Source of the DNA: Bacteroidia bacterium
GTDB taxonomy: Bacteria; Bacteroidota; Bacteroidia; Bacteroidales; P3
DNA: 5,308 bases
Assembly: GCA_025999775.1 (NCBI GenBank)
Contig: BNXT01000103.1
Location: 1 to 5,308, forward strand
Direction: 5' to 3'
Part shown: positions 4,716 through 5,308 of the stretch, piece by piece
Position numbering within the stretch: the first letter of the stretch is position 1
Layout: each line of letters begins with the position of its first letter
The notes under the pieces: model-generated
Told to the model about the DNA's origin: nothing
Seen by the model: the letters and a program-made list of their open reading frames with translations, nothing else
Database searches by the model: none
Made by a program: the position numbers and the translations under genes

Positions 4716-5308
4716 TTTCAATCAGTTTTAAGATTATGTTTGAAATCCACACAGGCGCAAGATTGGCATCGTGCAAAACATAATCGCGTTTTTCGTGCAA
4801 CAATGCCTCTTTTATTTTTTGCAAATGTTCGCTTGTTACCTTATCTTTTCCGATTTCTTTCAACGCCGAAACTGCTAACAACGAAAATTTGCCTTTGAAT
4901 GACAGATTTTTAGCAACCGTTCTTTTGAATTTGACGGTCGCCCGCTTGCCTATTTTTACCACTCTTGCCGTGCCGTCTGTGAGGAAAACCACTTTTGCAG
5001 GCACTTGAGTAGAAAGCCTCAAAGCGTTAAGCGCATACGCGCCTGTGGGAATGAGTCGCGTTTTTTCCCTTTTGGCAATAGTTTTGGCAACAGTCTCTAT
5101 TGACGGATAGAGAATTCCGATAAGATTATCGTGCTGCGGATACAGATAAATGCCTGCCGAAAGCCGTATCAGAAAATTGTTTTTACATAAACGCGACAAT
5201 GTTTGCCTGACAGCCTCATTCGTGCCGAATTTGCGAAACTCGTCTGCAAAAAATATTTTGCCGTGCTTATTCCGTTTAATGTACTCAACTATTTTATTAC
5301 TAGTATTT
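4708..5308 (-). CDS. AbiEi/DUF6088-like antitoxin, 5'-partial
   Basis: This is the antitoxin partner of the downstream AbiEii toxin: type IV antitoxins of this group repress their own operon through an N-terminal winged helix and counter toxin activity. The frame is open to the window edge, giving 199 visible residues; the true start lies beyond 5308, probably by only a few residues, since the family is about 200 long. An in-frame TTG at 5197-5199 would remove most of the winged helix and is not the start. Visible are KIVEYI (5-10), GKIFFADEF (16-24), a recognition-helix-like NEAVRQTLSRL (30-40), the wing IRLSAGIYLYP (47-57), the family hallmark PTGAYALNALRLSTQVP (87-103), FLTDG (108-112) and a basic KRATVKFKRT strand (121-130). 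The C-terminal domain continues to the stop, which overlaps the toxin start by 8 bp. Neither the operon promoter nor an operator is in the window. Family membership is clear from these motifs, although I did not run a profile search. Confidence 0.88.
   Translation of the reverse strand, partial: NTSNKIVEYIKRNKHGKIFFADEFRKFGTNEAVRQTLSRLCKNNFLIRLSAGIYLYPQHDNLIGILYPSIETVAKTIAKREKTRLIPTGAYALNALRLSTQVPAKVVFLTDGTARVVKIGKRATVKFKRTVAKNLSFKGKFSLLAVSALKEIGKDKVTSEHLQKIKEALLHEKRDYVLHDANLAPVWISNIILKLIENE

Noticed and set aside
4716..4721. Toxin start at the TTG of 4719-4721
   Set aside because: An ATG two codons later overlaps the antitoxin stop in the usual coupled arrangement and is the better start.
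1..5308. CRISPR array, tRNA/rRNA gene, insertion sequence or integrase
   Set aside because: I looked for regularly spaced repeats, cloverleaf-like and TTCRA-type tRNA signals, and transposase or recombinase motifs and found none; nearly all bases are in recognised genes.

Overview
The window looks like a chromosomal piece of a Bacteroidota genome, most likely Bacteroidales. Three things point there. The class II fructose-bisphosphate aldolase has the length and motif wording of Bacteroidales enzymes. A small protein between cdd and dapA looks like the Bacteroidota-restricted DUF6913 family. The one clear promoter has the Bacteroidota form (TTTG, 19 bp, TAnnTTTG) instead of a sigma70 -35/-10 pair, and most starts have A-rich leaders without a Shine-Dalgarno sequence. 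All genes lie on the minus strand, so the biological order runs from high to low coordinates.

Region 1 (5308 to 3708) is a two-gene AbiE-type, type IV toxin-antitoxin cassette. It holds an AbiEi/DUF6088-like winged-helix antitoxin, whose first residues lie beyond the window, followed by an AbiEii nucleotidyltransferase toxin. The toxin start overlaps the antitoxin stop by 8 bp. By eye this part is more AT-rich than the metabolic genes, which fits an accessory, transferable module.

Region 2 (3707 to 3475) is a 233-bp intergenic stretch. It holds a GC-richer block of unknown nature next to the toxin, then an A/T-tract, then the promoter and an untranslated leader of about 50 nt for the next genes. 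No convincing terminator is visible after the toxin.

Region 3 (3474 to 58) is a tight run of five housekeeping genes: cdd (cytidine deaminase), a DUF6913-like gene, dapA (4-hydroxy-tetrahydrodipicolinate synthase), dut (dUTPase) and fba (class II aldolase). Spacings are 6 bp, a 14-bp overlap, 6 bp and 32 bp, so at least cdd to dut probably form one operon driven from the promoter near 3533-3563. Cdd and Dut both serve pyrimidine salvage and the dUMP supply. DapA (lysine and cell-wall diaminopimelate) and Fba (glycolysis/gluconeogenesis) are metabolically unrelated passengers. After fba there are only 57 bases, with at most a weak hairpin.

I found no RNA gene, CRISPR array, insertion sequence or integrase. 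The known defence-type module is AbiE; I do not see clear evidence of an undescribed system. The items most worth a second look are the unexplained GC-richer block between toxin and cdd, the Arg-to-Pro position in the Cdd active site, and the DUF6913 gene overlapping dapA.
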